From positions 1-7,189 of the forward strand of contig JAHHMJ010000217.1 of the NCBI GenBank assembly GCA_018678395.1: a stretch of DNA of 7,189 nucleotides, read 5' to 3'. The DNA is from Gemmatimonadota bacterium (GTDB lineage Bacteria; Gemmatimonadota; Gemmatimonadetes; Longimicrobiales; Gaopeijiaceae). Numbering within the stretch: the first letter of the stretch is position 1; the number at the start of each line of letters is the position of its first letter. Shown piece by piece: positions 7,188 through 7,189 of the stretch. The notes below the pieces were generated by a model. It was given only the letters and a program-made list of their open reading frames with translations. It searched no databases and was not told where the DNA came from. Position numbers and translations under genes: made by a program.

Positions 7188-7189
7188 CT

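Overview
The window is very GC-rich and almost fully coding on the + strand. The organism is probably a Gemmatimonadota-like bacterium or a relative. This is inferred from three things: an amidohydrolase fused to a TolB-like propeller, a TonB-dependent receptor (so a Gram-negative outer membrane), and the strong GC bias. No 16S or other marker gene is present, so the phylum is not proven.

Layout. Positions 3-2564 hold the 3' part of a long TolB-propeller/amidohydrolase gene whose start lies upstream of the window. Its stop overlaps by one base (TGATG) the start of a 562-residue NuoE-NuoF fusion flavoprotein (2564-4252), which is an NADH-handling diaphorase module of the HoxF/formate dehydrogenase beta type. 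A gap of 119 bases (4253-4371) follows and contains a GC-rich hairpin. A complete TonB-dependent outer-membrane receptor (4372-6417) comes next. Its stop again overlaps by one base the start of a GPP34/GOLPH3-family protein (6417-7127). The last 62 bases hold no + strand gene. They may contain the 3' end of a convergent minus-strand gene.

How the genes relate. The layout suggests two translationally coupled pairs: amidohydrolase + NuoEF, and receptor + GPP34. The amidohydrolase is probably exported and the NuoEF protein is certainly cytoplasmic, so the first coupling need not mean a shared pathway. In the second pair, a homologue of the eukaryotic Golgi PI4P effector GOLPH3 is tied to an outer-membrane transporter. 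It is the most unusual arrangement here. No mobile element, CRISPR array, tRNA or rRNA was seen. The many long antisense reading frames are best explained as codon-bias shadows.
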